DNA of 64,000 nt, from the NCBI GenBank assembly GCA_039105265.1, contig JAPFFF010000003.1, positions 4,402,001-4,466,000 on the forward strand, read 5' to 3'. The notes under the pieces were generated by a model. The model was given only the letters and a program-made list of their open reading frames with translations, was not told the DNA's origin and made no database searches. Shown one piece after another: positions 30,005 through 41,248 of this stretch; position 1 is the stretch's first letter, and every line of letters starts with the position of its first letter. The DNA is from Tritrichomonas musculus (Eukaryota; Parabasalia; Tritrichomonadida; Tritrichomonadidae). The translations under genes and the position numbers were made by a program.

Positions 30005-31024
30005 ATGATTGAAAGTTATAACTTTGAAGAATTGAAAAATAATTATCTTGACAAAGGAGAAATTGTTCCGGAAAAATGGGTTACCTATATGTGCATGAAG
30101 TTAATCGAATTATTAAATTCAGAAGAAAATATCTTACTTTTACAGTCGCCAATCGTCGTTTGTGGAGATGTGCATGGCCAATATGAAGATGTACGTGAAT
30201 TATTTAGAACAGCCGATGTTGAAGATGAAGAAGGTAATTTTGATATAAAAAAAAAGCAATTTTTATTTTTAGGCGACTACGTTGATCGCGGCAACTTTTC
30301 TTTAAACACCTTCCTTCTTCTCGCTGGATTAAAATTGGAAGAAAAAGACAGATATCATCTTTTACGTGGAAACCATGAATGTAGGCAAGTTACTACTCAA
30401 TATGGGTTTTATAACGAAATGATGCAGAATTATGGAACAGCAGTCTTATATAACTTAGTAATGGAAGTTTTTGACTTACTCCCGTTTTGTGCTATTATTG
30501 ATAATGAAATTTTTTCAACTCATGGAGGTCTCTCGCCATATATGCGATATGCTGGTCTCCTTATGAATGAAGAAAGACGAAATGAAATTCCTAATGCAGG
30601 CATTCTTGCTGATCTTACATGGAGTGACCCTGATGACCAAATTAAACAATGGCGACCAAATACTCGTGGTGCTGGATTTTTATTCGGAAAAAGTCAAACT
30701 AGAGAATTCTGTCAAAATAATGGAGTTAAACTAGTACTTCGATCTCACCAGTTAGCCAACCAGGGATATCAATGGTTTTTTACAAATTCAAAAGATGATG
30801 AAAAGAATGATGAATCAAAAGATAGGATAGAATTTGAAAAGCCTTTAGGTGATCTTCTACTTGTTTGGTCTGCTCCAAATTATGCTTATAGAAGTGGTAA
30901 TGTAGCAACAATTCTAGAAATCAATGAAGAAGATTCGAAAAAATGCGTCCTTAAAGTATTTCAACCTGCAGCAAATAGAATTGATACCAGAGGCAAAACA
31001 AGCAATTCGCCTTACTTCACTTAA
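30005..31024 (+). CDS. PP2A/PP4/PP6-type Ser/Thr phosphatase catalytic subunit
   Basis: All metal-binding and catalytic motifs of PPP phosphatases are present in this 339-aa protein: GDVHGQYED, GDYVDRG, RGNHECRQVTTQYGFYNE, HGGLSP, LTWSDPDD...RGAGFLFG, LRSHQL and WSAPNYAYRSGNVATI. The WSDPDD-RGAG stretch and the YRSGN ending point to the PP2A/PP4/PP6 branch rather than PP1 or calcineurin. Two inserts of roughly 10 and 20 residues (an acidic one near residue 75 and a Lys/Asp/Glu-rich one near 265) make it longer than usual (about 305-310 aa). The C-terminus ends NSPYFT instead of the TPDYFL tail whose leucine is methylated in canonical PP2A, so that regulation is probably missing. Confidence 0.93.
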   Translation: MIESYNFEELKNNYLDKGEIVPEKWVTYMCMKLIELLNSEENILLLQSPIVVCGDVHGQYEDVRELFRTADVEDEEGNFDIKKKQFLFLGDYVDRGNFSLNTFLLLAGLKLEEKDRYHLLRGNHECRQVTTQYGFYNEMMQNYGTAVLYNLVMEVFDLLPFCAIIDNEIFSTHGGLSPYMRYAGLLMNEERRNEIPNAGILADLTWSDPDDQIKQWRPNTRGAGFLFGKSQTREFCQNNGVKLVLRSHQLANQGYQWFFTNSKDDEKNDESKDRIEFEKPLGDLLLVWSAPNYAYRSGNVATILEINEEDSKKCVLKVFQPAANRIDTRGKTSNSPYFT

Positions 31025-31564
31025 CTATTATATAAAAATGTTGTACTAAGAAACGAATAAATATAATTTTACCTTATTTTATATTAATTGCCTAAATAAA
31101 AAGAGAACGATCCTAATCATTTTGAATGACATCATTCAAATAAAAAAAAAAAAAAAAAAATTGAAAAGATTCTCATAAATCTATTTTGATCTTTTGGTGT
31201 TCAACATGTGTATGGCAACTTCGAAATAACGTATTTTTATGTTTATTATTTTAAAAATATGATATAGTCTAGAGTAAAACCCCCCTACCAAATGGAAAAC
31301 CTCCTACCAAATCTCTATATAAAAGAGTTAGAATCATAATATTATATATACATATAGATAAAATGTTCATTTGATAAAATAACTATTACTATTTATAAAA
31401 TGTTTATTTTATATTTAGATATTATTATTTAAAAATTCAATCTATTCAATATTATATTGAAAAATTGAATAGAAAAAGGTATGTTGTTTTCCACCACCGA
31501 ACTTTTTGCCACCATTAAAGGCCAAAAATAGGTGAATAAAAATGGTAAATGATTTTCCATTATA

Positions 31565-31953
31565 CAGTAAGGTTGTAAAATTCAAAAACGTCTCAAAAGA
31601 GGAAAATCTACTTTTTCATAGAAAACGATTAAAATGAATTTAAAATAAAAGTCAAAATAACGAATTTAATTCAAATTTGGATTTTCTTTATAGCGTTGCA
31701 AAAATGGAAAATCCACTTTTTGAATGATGCTCATTTTTTCATATAGAGATAGGAAAACACTATTTGATGAATATAATGTCGCAAACAGCTGTGTGATAAA
31801 CTTAATCATGGAAATATTATTTCTTAAAACGGTAGGTTTAAACAAGATTTTCTCTCTATTTCTTTATTTCTTTCATTTTTATTAATGAAAATTTTTTTCT
31901 CAAAAAGTCGATTTTCCTATTTTGAAATGTTTTCCAATTTTGAAACCTTACTG
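31565..31953. mobile_element. Short Tc1/mariner-like non-autonomous element
   Basis: The 389-bp element has TA at both sides (31563-31564 and 31954-31955). Its ends are inverse copies starting CAGTAAGGTT, which fits the CAGT start and TA target of Tc1/mariner. Similarity of the two ends continues for about 60 bp with mismatches (both contain aggaaaatc followed by actttttc or actttttg). No transposase is present. Confidence 0.75.
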
Positions 31954-31955
31954 TA

Positions 31956-32266
31956 CTATAGTTTGACGATAAACCGGTCGACATCACGAAAAACTGGTCG
32001 ACATCATCAACTTTTTCATTAAACTCATAGAAATACTCTGAATACTTTTCTATGATTCTTATTCAAAAACCGGTAGACATTATAAAATTTTAAAATTTTT
32101 TTAGAACTTTTTAAAAAGATATTTGAGTTATATTTGAGAGCATTTTCAATATCATTTTTAATTCAATTTTGAACATCTTTATGAAATATTTGAGTGCGAT
32201 CTTATGAAAAAGTTTACGATGTCGACCGGTTTTTCTGATGTTTACTCGTTTATCGTCTTACTATAG
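31956..32266. mobile_element. Inverted-repeat element with CGGTCGACAT repeats
   Basis: The ends are inverse copies beginning CTATAGT, then (after 2-3 variable bases) GACGATAAAC. The string CGGTCGACAT or a close variant occurs several times inside (about 31976, 31997, 32079, and inverted at 32219). It abuts the mariner-like element with only TA between. No clear target duplication is seen, since the CTATAG ends are themselves palindromic. Confidence 0.6.
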
Positions 32267-34217
32267 ATTTTTTTTTTTTTTTTTTTTCATTTTTTCAGAG
32301 ATTTTCTCTCAAACGCTTTGAAAAAGTTTTTCCTATATTTTATTTCAGAAATTTTAATGGAGTAAAATGACATAAATATATATAATGTAAAAAAGAAATA
32401 TTTATTATAATAAAGTATAGTTTTTTCAAAGCCTTTTTAGCTTTTTTGGGAATGATGCAAAATCAAACAGCTGGGCAATAAAAATTCTGTGACTTATTAC
32501 TAATGTAGAAATATATGTGTTACAATAGCTTCAATTCTTTTTAATTTTCATTATAAAGGAGCAGAATCGTTGCATAAAGCATGCTTTGATGGCTAATTTG
32601 AATTTGAAAAACGTTCACTTTATAAATATTAAATGGCAAAGAATATCAAATGTGGGATAACTGCCAATCTTTCAATCCCCTATATCAGCTTGTTTCTAAC
32701 CAATTGATGCTGCTTCCCGAAAAGAATAGTGAAATAACATACTGTGGGCTTACATAGAATCAAAGAAAACTATTATGTAAACGATTAAAAAATATTCAAA
32801 AAATTGAGAGGAATATAGATATTATTATAAGATCTACCAAAAATATCTCATAATAATATCTATATTTTAATTTATTTTACTTTTTAATTTAATTTTTATA
32901 TACTATTAAATAATATATATAAATATATATACCAAATATAAATATTTTTGGTTTTTCAAAAATTAGAGATATCTCCTAAATGAAAAAAAATGTAAAAAGT
33001 ATTGTTAATATTCATTTTTAACTAATTAGTATAATTGATGTTTAACGATTATTATTCATTTTCCCCCATTGATACAGGTGTAACCAATTTTTTTTTTGGA
33101 AAAAAAAATGAAAGATTTGCCTTTTTTTTGGAATGATATGAATGCTTCATTTAGTAACTACGTTTTATACTTAGACATTAGTGTATATATTTTATCTAAA
33201 TAAGTCAAATTTATCAATATTCTTGTTTTGCACGTTATTTGACTTTTACTTATTGCATCAAATTAACAGTCAATTAAGATTAATTTCATATAATAATATG
33301 CAAATATATATATTGAAATTAGTTTAGATATATATTATAATATTCTCTTTAAATACTCTATATTTGAACAGATACATATATTTTCATGAGACAATAAAAT
33401 TCAATGCACAAAAAAAGAGATTTTTTGAATGAATAGAAATGTATTGAAATTTTCAGATAAAATACTACTATTCAATTTTTTAATTCAATGTATAATTTCA
33501 ATATAATATTGAAAAGTATTGAGAGATATAATATTTAATAATACATCGTATTTTAAATTGTTCTATTATTTTGGAACAATTTTTATATTTTTTAATAAAA
33601 AGCAAATATTTATTAGTTTATATTTGATATATCATTCGATATAATAAATAAATGATTTAATTTAATTTGTCAATCAAAATAAAAATAAATTACAGTAAAG
33701 GACATTTTATTTCATATTTAACTTTTTAAAAAATCATTATAATCTGTTAAATATGCAAAATATTAAATAAAATAATAAATAAAAAAATATTTTTAATGAA
33801 TATCGATATCAAATTCCAGATATATAAAATAAAAACCCTTAAACACTGATAAGGAATCATAACTGATTGATAGTTGAATATTGACTGAAAGTATCATGGT
33901 TGTTTGAATTGGAATGATAAACGATTTTTGAAATCATTAGATTTTTCTAATAATACTTTTGTAATTTAAGTTATTGAAATAAATATTTCCTTTACTATTC
34001 TATAAATATAGTATTTTCTATTAAACTATTTAACATTATTTGATTAAACATCAATATTAGAATTTTTTCAATTAATCATTAAGTATTGAAAATATTTTAT
34101 ATTTATAGAAATATATAAATTTATAGTATTAAATTCTTGTTAAATTTCAAAAACACGATTATTCATGAATATATTTGTATTTTTTTATACTTAGAAAAAA
34201 TTGAGAATATCTTATTA

Positions 34218-35063
34218 CAGTTTTTTCAACAACGTTATGGAAAAAGTTGATATTCGTTATGGAAACTTTTTCTTAAAAACTTCTTTTCTAAGAAAAATTT
34301 GTATCCGTTATGGAAAAATATCACTAAACTTTTTCTGAGCAATTATTTTTTATCGTTATGGAATTGTAAAGTTATCAATTTTTTTACTCAGAAAATGAGA
34401 TATATCGTTATGGATAAATATGGAAATTGAGATAAAGTACAAAATTGAAAGCATTTTTTATTCAAAAAAGATTTATACTCAATACAGCATTTTCTCGAAC
34501 AATTCAATATAAATTCATGTTTATTTTCGTAATTAATGTTTCCTTATTCATGGTTTCTTATAATAAATTTTCGATTTACGGTAAAACTTGTAAATACAAA
34601 ATACATAAAACTAATCAAGGAATATCATTTCAAATATTATTATTTTCTAACATTAATCTGATATATGATTCCTTTTTTACCAGAAGAATTATTAACAAAA
34701 ATGACTTTTGCAAGATAATTTTATAGAAAAAAAATGTTTTAAAATTATTTTTTCTATGCATTCCTTTTTGAATTTTTCCTTTTTCACTATTTTTGCATTA
34801 TATTCTTTTCACAAAGAAAAAATTGAGAAAATTAAAAGATTTTTTTCTGAGGAATTTCCATATTTATCCATAACGATATATCTCATTTTCTGAGTAAAAA
34901 AATTGATAACTTTATAATTCCATAACGATAAAAAATAATTGCTCAGAAAAAGTTTAGTGATATTTTTCCATAACGGATACAAATTTTTCTTAGAAAAGAA
35001 GTTTTTAAGAAAAAGTTTCCATAACGAATATCAACTTTTTCCATAACGTTGTTGAAAAAACTG
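34218..35063. mobile_element. Tc1/mariner-like non-autonomous element with 211-bp inverted arms
   Basis: The 846-bp element is flanked by TA (34216-34217 and 35064-35065) and begins CAGTTTTTTCAACAACG. Arms 34218-34428 and 34853-35063 are inverse copies with only one mismatch that I can find (gaattgtaaag against gaattataaag). Each arm holds five copies of CGTTATGG (left arm at 34233, 34255, 34306, 34354 and 34406). The 424-bp middle is AT-rich with no transposase. Confidence 0.85.
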
Positions 35064-35284
35064 TAAATAATTTAAAGCAAATATAAGATATTAATTTGAG
35101 GAATTTTTTCCCTTCCTTTTGTATTTATAAAATGTTTATACTATAAATTAAAAAGCTTTTTTTATTTATATTTATAATTACTTCATATAGAATTTAAAAC
35201 AGCTTTTTAAGAAAAATTCAAACAAATTGTTATTGAATATTTTAATAGAAAGAAATTTATATTGATAATTGAAAATCAATTTTG

Positions 35285-36412
35285 ATGAATCAGCTTTCTG
35301 CTATTAATCCAGGAGCTGAAATGGTTCAACCAACAAATTATATCCCACAAGATGGCACACCAAATGTTCAAGTCGATATAAACATCCCGCAACAGATTGG
35401 AAAATACAAAATCACAAAAAAGGTTGGTGCTGGTGCTTTTAGTCAAGTTTTTGCTGTAATTGATACTGTTACTGGTGAGCAAAAAATTTGCGTTAAAATT
35501 ATCTCAAAATCGACAGTTCATACACAAGTTGATGTTGTTCAATTAGCCCGAGAAATTAAAACTTTATCATCTATTTCACATGAAAATGTAATCAAGTTCA
35601 TTGACTTCGGAGAGGATGAATTTAATTATTATATTTTTCAAGAATTATCAGATGGAGCATCATTATTAAAATTTGTTATGGCTGCTGCAAAGCCTCTTAG
35701 TGAATCTTTAAGTAGAATTATATTTAAGCAGCTCATTAATGTACTTATCTTCTTGCATTCAAATGGCATTTACCATCGTGATATTAAACTTGAAAATATT
35801 CTCATTAATACAGATAAGACAATTAAACTAATTGATTTTGGATTCTGTGCCTTTGAGTCTGGAGACTCTTTATTAAAAACTATTTGTGGAAGTTTACGCT
35901 ATCTTGCTCCAGAATGTATAAAAGGAGAAGCTTATTCAGGTGCTTTGGTTGATGTTTGGTCAGCTGGTGTTGTCCTTTTCGTAATGATAACTAATATTAT
36001 GCCTTTTAATGGATCGAGCCAACCGCAAATTATTAAAAATATTATTGAAGGTAATTATGAGATTCCAGACTTTGTGTCATTAAAATGTGCTGATTTAATT
36101 AAACGAATATTTGTTATTGATCCTAATCAAAGAATTACAGCAGAGCAAATTTCTTCTCATCCTTGGATGGCAGAATATATGCCTCAGCCAATAAATGTTT
36201 ATAGTGATTTGATGCATAGGCCATCGTTACCTGCTATAACAGACAGATTTAAACTTAGTAAGTTAGAGTCGTCACGAAGAAGGAGTTTTTCAACAAAAGA
36301 TGATGTTTGTGAAAGGAGAAATACCACACGTGCCCCCACTCAAGCACCCAATTATTCACGTATACCAAAAATGCCTCGGCGTGTCAACCATACTTTTGTT
36401 ACACATGATTGA
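35285..36412 (+). CDS. CAMK-type serine/threonine protein kinase
   Basis: This 375-aa protein has a complete kinase domain at about residues 38-290. It has the glycine loop VGAGAFSQVF, catalytic lysine in KICVKIIS, HRD loop YHRDIKLENIL, DFG in LIDFGFCAF, CGSLRYLAPECI at the activation loop/APE, and DVWSAGVVLFVM. The GSLRYLAPE loop and HPWM ending place it in the CAMK/SNF1-like group, which is large in trichomonads. The C-terminal 80 residues are Ser/Arg-rich and unstructured. The ATG at 35285 was taken as the start because the frame upstream only offers a TTG. A TCAATTTTG motif overlaps the 9 bp before the ATG. Confidence 0.92.
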   Translation: MNQLSAINPGAEMVQPTNYIPQDGTPNVQVDINIPQQIGKYKITKKVGAGAFSQVFAVIDTVTGEQKICVKIISKSTVHTQVDVVQLAREIKTLSSISHENVIKFIDFGEDEFNYYIFQELSDGASLLKFVMAAAKPLSESLSRIIFKQLINVLIFLHSNGIYHRDIKLENILINTDKTIKLIDFGFCAFESGDSLLKTICGSLRYLAPECIKGEAYSGALVDVWSAGVVLFVMITNIMPFNGSSQPQIIKNIIEGNYEIPDFVSLKCADLIKRIFVIDPNQRITAEQISSHPWMAEYMPQPINVYSDLMHRPSLPAITDRFKLSKLESSRRRSFSTKDDVCERRNTTRAPTQAPNYSRIPKMPRRVNHTFVTHD

Positions 36413-36554
36413 CTTTATATAGTCAATAATTTCATCATATAATGGTTGAAAAAAGTTGTTTTATATTGTTTTTTGTTTTTCAGAAGCATTAATCAATAAT
36501 TGCTTTTTAATATGTATATTTAGTGTATTATTTAAAATATTCATGTTAACCTTC

Positions 36555-36586
<32 letters not shown>

Positions 36587-36791
36587 TTTTTTCATGATGT
36601 AAATAGCATTATGTTGATTGTGAAATATTATTTGAGCAGCTGCTAATTGACTAATCAGAATTCCTATAGATATGGTATAAAAGAATATTAAATATTTACT
36701 ACAAAAAACTAGAAATATTTTTTATTATTGATTAATATATACATATCATATTTTTATTTAAATTTTTATTGATGAAGCATAGAGATATGAT
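36413..36791. other. Intergenic, no gene seen
   Basis: 379 bp of AT-rich sequence, including an almost pure T run near 36559-36581. No further structure was recognised. Confidence 0.5.
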
Positions 36792-39758
36792 ATGAATTTT
36801 ATTAAAAACAAATTTGAGATTATAAATGTCCGGTTTTTGAGAAATAATAACTTTTTAAAAAGAAATTTTACGAATAATAAACGTGTAAAATTGATGATTC
36901 AATCAAATGAGAAAAATACGATTCAAGTTTTAACTGATATATGTGGAGAATATAAGCAGATTGCTGATTCATTACGGGTTCCTACTACAGAACCACTTGT
37001 AAATGATATTCCAGATATATATGATAATGCAGCATCATTATTAACAACAATAATTACTTGCAAAGCAGGTTTTGATCCAAATACTAATATATTAAAGCAA
37101 GCATCTGAGTATGAATCAAGTTTAATATCAGCTGAAAAATCCTTTATGAAAAAAATGGAAGAATCGATGAATTTATTAGCCTCAAAAGTAGAAGATTCGC
37201 AAGATCAATACAAGCAGCTTGGATTACATATTGAATCAGCATTAAATGAAATACCCCAAATTTTTGAGAAAGCTCTCTCAACCATTGAAAAGAAAAACGC
37301 CTATAAACTTATCAAATATGAAGACGAACTAAATAAAAAGAGCGCTGAATATGCTACAGAAGAACAAAAACTGAAAGAAAATTTTAAAGTTACCCTTTCA
37401 GAGCACTTAAAAAAAGTTGATGATGAATGGAATCAAAAAGTTAAAAATGCCGATACAGAAATTTCCAATTTACAAAAAGAACTCCATTTGGCAATTCATT
37501 CGAAGCAAGAAAACAACCTAGCCAAGACTGAAGAAATTCGTCATTTAGAAAAATTAAATGCAATTGAACTTGAAAATGAGTCCAATTCGTTAAAGGAAAT
37601 CAAAAATGACGAGTTAAAGATTCTTGAAGCCTTAAATTCGCAATTAGAAAAGCTGAATCAAAAAGCAGAAGAAGAAAGTCAAAAAGCAAAAAAAATTTCT
37701 GAAGACCTAGAAATGAAAATGATGGAAGAGAAGAAAGCAATAATAGAAGCCCACAATAAAGAGTTACAAATTTATGAGGATCAAAAAAAAGAAGTTCTCA
37801 AAAAGTTAAAAAATACAGAAAATGAATATGAGCAACGAAAAGCTGCTTCGCAATTAAAAATGAAAGAAACTGAACAAAGTTATGAAGGCAAACTTTTACA
37901 AGAGAAAGATTTAACACAACGAAAAATAGATGAAGTTAATGAGAAATTGAGTCATGAATATGTTCCAATATTAAATATCTTAAATCAACGAATTATTAAA
38001 GCCGAGCAACAAAGAGGAATCTCATTAGAACAACTTCATAAATCTTCGCTTGAAACGACTGAATCTAATGAATCAGAAATTATCGAAATGAACAAAAGAC
38101 ACCAAGAAGAAAGAACCAAGTTACGAGCAGAGATTCGACAAGAAAAACAAAAATTACAAGATATTCTAAACGAGAGAGAAATAGATGTTGATCAATTAAA
38201 AAGAGATTTGGAGAAGCAAGTTCAAGATCAAGAAAAAGAGTTCGAGAACAGAGAAAAGAAGCACCAAAAACAAATCAGTGAGATGCTGGTTGATTTTGAG
38301 CAACTTCAGCGAGAATATGATGAAGATAAGAAAAGGCGAATTGAAGAAAAAAATAAAAAAAAGGTTGTCGAAGTTGAACGATTAAAAAATGAACACCAAT
38401 TACGCGTAAATGAGCTTATTTACCAAATGGAACAAAAAACGATTATAGATTGCGAAAAAGCTTACAATGATGGAATCAAAGAAGCTCAAGTCATCCATCA
38501 GACAGAGCTAGGCAACATCAAAACAAGGATAAATGAGTACAACAAGAATATGGAAGAGATAAGAGAGTCAATGATCCTTCTAAAAATTAAACATGAAGAA
38601 CGATTAAAAACAATTGAAAATAATAAAATGGCAGAATCAGAAGAAAGAAAAGCTTTTTTGAGAGCAGATTTTGAACAAGAAATTAATTTCTTCATCCAAC
38701 AAAAAAGAGCTTTGCTGCTGCAACTAAAAATGATTAAAAAGAAAAAGGCAGCCGTTGAAGGTCAATTTGAAGAGGTCAAAAATCAATTGGACGAGTTAAG
38801 CTTAAGTGGGCCAATCTTGTCGCCGCTCGATATTCTTCGCCAGTCTTTTAATAACGTACTCGCTGAAATGAGGCATCAAGAAGGCGACCTTGTAATTGAC
38901 AAAAGAAATCTCGAAAAAAGCATCGGCGAGCTTCAAAACAGCGTCGACGAAATCGGCAAAAAAGTGGAAGATAAAGAGCAAGAAATGGATCAGTTTTTGA
39001 AGGCGAAACAAGAAAAATTGAATGGCTATTTTGATAGCGCCAGGAACAATTTGGAAAGATTGTTTGAAAACGCAAAGAATAAACCAATTGAATTCGAAAA
39101 TGTAAGGAATAAAAAGAGAAAGGAAATCGATGATGAAATCGCAGATCTTCAAAAGGACATATTGCAATTAAGAAAGGAAACCGAATTAGAATCTGAAAAT
39201 ATTTCGAATTTGAATGAAAAAAAAATAAAAGAAATTGAAAATAAAATTCAATTGGAATTTGAAAGTAGACTTGAAAATTTGAGAGAACAACACAATATTT
39301 CAATGGAGAAAATGAAACAAGAATTAGAATCTTTGAAAAAATCGCACGAAAATAATATGAACGATATTCAGAAAAAGTTTGATGAGGATTCAAAAGAAAT
39401 TGAAATAAAATTTAAAAAAAGAAAAAATGAACTTTTGGATGAAAAAAAGAACCTTTTTTTACAAGAAAAAAATTGTCAGGATAAACTTGAAGACACGCCA
39501 ATTCCTCAGTGCACTGACTGCAACAATCGGAGACAGACAATTGACAGACTGTCATGCAGAAGAAATGAATTGCTGGACAGACTCGATGAAATATCTAATA
39601 TTTCAATCCAGAATGACCAAAAAATTGCATCTATGTTTCCGCAAAGAATTGGCGCCAATTCAAACTCAAAGTCATCATTGAGTATTACACATTCACCAAG
39701 AGTGCCCGTGCTAAGGACAAAATCATCATTGAAAAAGACTATTGTTACTCCTTATTAA
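36792..39758 (+). CDS. Long coiled-coil protein, uncharacterised
   Basis: The protein has 988 aa from this ATG, or 954 aa if translation starts at the second Met (36894, MIQSNEKN). The first 34 residues are Asn/Phe/Lys-rich and could be leader sequence. From about residue 95 to 940 the sequence is almost continuous heptad-type coiled coil, rich in Glu, Lys and Gln, with no transmembrane segment. A short cysteine cluster, IPQCTDCNNRRQTIDRL, interrupts near residue 910. A Ser/Pro/Arg-rich tail with SPRVPVLRTKSSLKK follows. It resembles structural or cytoskeletal rod proteins. No motor or nuclease domain is visible and I cannot name a family. Confidence 0.85.
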   Translation: MNFIKNKFEIINVRFLRNNNFLKRNFTNNKRVKLMIQSNEKNTIQVLTDICGEYKQIADSLRVPTTEPLVNDIPDIYDNAASLLTTIITCKAGFDPNTNILKQASEYESSLISAEKSFMKKMEESMNLLASKVEDSQDQYKQLGLHIESALNEIPQIFEKALSTIEKKNAYKLIKYEDELNKKSAEYATEEQKLKENFKVTLSEHLKKVDDEWNQKVKNADTEISNLQKELHLAIHSKQENNLAKTEEIRHLEKLNAIELENESNSLKEIKNDELKILEALNSQLEKLNQKAEEESQKAKKISEDLEMKMMEEKKAIIEAHNKELQIYEDQKKEVLKKLKNTENEYEQRKAASQLKMKETEQSYEGKLLQEKDLTQRKIDEVNEKLSHEYVPILNILNQRIIKAEQQRGISLEQLHKSSLETTESNESEIIEMNKRHQEERTKLRAEIRQEKQKLQDILNEREIDVDQLKRDLEKQVQDQEKEFENREKKHQKQISEMLVDFEQLQREYDEDKKRRIEEKNKKKVVEVERLKNEHQLRVNELIYQMEQKTIIDCEKAYNDGIKEAQVIHQTELGNIKTRINEYNKNMEEIRESMILLKIKHEERLKTIENNKMAESEERKAFLRADFEQEINFFIQQKRALLLQLKMIKKKKAAVEGQFEEVKNQLDELSLSGPILSPLDILRQSFNNVLAEMRHQEGDLVIDKRNLEKSIGELQNSVDEIGKKVEDKEQEMDQFLKAKQEKLNGYFDSARNNLERLFENAKNKPIEFENVRNKKRKEIDDEIADLQKDILQLRKETELESENISNLNEKKIKEIENKIQLEFESRLENLREQHNISMEKMKQELESLKKSHENNMNDIQKKFDEDSKEIEIKFKKRKNELLDEKKNLFLQEKNCQDKLEDTPIPQCTDCNNRRQTIDRLSCRRNELLDRLDEISNISIQNDQKIASMFPQRIGANSNSKSSLSITHSPRVPVLRTKSSLKKTIVTPY

Positions 39759-40244
39759 CAAATTGTTTTTTGTTTATTTATATTTTGTTTTTAAATAAAT
39801 TTAGTGTTATTAATTTGTTTTTCTTAAATGGCATTCAAATATTTACTCTCAAAAAGTCAAAAAGTCAAAAAAAATTAAGGTGGTTATATATAACCGTTTT
39901 AACCACCGTTTTTTTAAAAAAATTCATAAAATTCAAATATGAATATCTTGATGAAGGTTACGTTTTGGGCCCCGCTTTTTCAAAGGATTCTATTTTTCCT
40001 TTATTTTTAATGTTTTTGGAATGAATTAGCAATTCACGAGTGTTTGATAAAAATCTTAATATACTAAAAGAGTGGTCTTTATTTTTAATTGAAAGAGCAG
40101 CCATTAATCGTCATAGGTGATTAAACGAGCTTAGTATTACCTATCTGAAAAAGTGGTGTTTAATGAATAGAATTTATATATCCAATAAATTTTGAAGCCA
40201 TCATTTTCTAATCATATTCCAAATACTGAAATGATGATTCGCAT

Positions 40245-40281
<37 letters not shown>

Positions 40282-40591
40282 TCAACCACTTTTTTAAATT
40301 TGACCTATCAAATGGTGAAAAAAAATCATTTCACTTTCCAACAAAATTTGAATACACATTTAAACTGTGGCCTTAAGATTGTAGCTGCAATCAGTTCATT
40401 TTCTCGATGATGCTTTTCATCCTTTGATTATCATATTTGATTTGAAATTTTTTAAGATTAAATTATAAATCATGAATATATGCTTCTGCTTGAGTTTTTC
40501 TTAAACAATGTATGAGTATTTAAAGAAGTTAGAGAAAAAAAACATGATCGTTCAATCACTCATTAAATGCAAACTTCCAGTTTTGGTTTTT

Positions 40592-40654
40592 ATGTAGTAA
40601 ACAAATAGAGAAAAAAAAAACATAATTATGTTCTAATCTATTTGTTTACTACAT
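40592..40654. repeat. Hairpin with 18-bp stem
   Basis: ATGTAGTAAACAAATAGA (40592-40609) pairs perfectly with 40637-40654. The centre contains the palindrome CATAATTATG. It may be a very small foldback element or a structured transcript end. Confidence 0.8.
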
Positions 40655-41131
40655 TAGCAAGCTTAATTTAAAAAGATTTAAATTGAAAAACCTATGGATC
40701 CATACAAGTCATTTCTCCAAAATTGATTAGATATATATAAATATCTTCATATTTTATGTGTAAATATGCAATTAAAAATATATTTTAATATTATAATATG
40801 ATATTATATTGATATTCTTGATTTAGTTCAATGATAACTAATTTGATTATATAAATACAAAAAAAATGTGGATGCTTGTGATTTATTGTCTCAGTATCAT
40901 GTAAGTGTTATTTAAATGTTTATTTCTAGGCTTTAAATGGTCATAGTGGACATGCCACTTTTTTCAACAGCTTAACTTTTTCTGTGATAATAAAATGGCA
41001 TCTTGATTCATTTGGACATTTTAGATTTTTTGAAATAACGGATTCTTCTCAATTACATCAACTTTTTCTATGGTGGACATTCTAATGGACATTTCAAATT
41101 TCTCAGTGAATGAAATGTGATCTAAAAAAAT

Positions 41132-41215
41132 TGAGCTATGTCGATCAAGCAAGGTCAAATAATTGCTCTTTTTTTTTTTTTAGTTTGCAATATCAATTTT
41201 GGTTGATTTCGCAAA

Positions 41216-41248
<33 letters not shown>

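Larger units (their letters stand above)
31025..35284. other. Gene-free AT-rich region with three inverted-repeat elements
   Basis: These 4.3 kb between phosphatase and kinase genes hold no convincing gene. The short open frames at 34445-34893 lie in the mariner-like element and have no recognisable domain. The content I can read is three inverted-repeat elements at 31565-31953, 31956-32266 and 34218-35063, poly-A/T runs, and near 31281-31313 a doubled CCTACCAAAT string. The stretch 32270-34210 shows nothing I can name. Confidence 0.6.

Noticed and set aside
34445-34893. Two short ORFs inside the mariner-like element as a transposase
   Set aside because: They are Phe/Ile/Lys-rich, about 60-90 codons, with no DDE/D motif.
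38802-39393. Reverse-strand ORFs of 121 and 181 codons
   Set aside because: They lie antisense to the coiled-coil gene, are rich in Phe/Leu/Ser as expected from reversed Glu/Lys codons, and have no recognisable domain.
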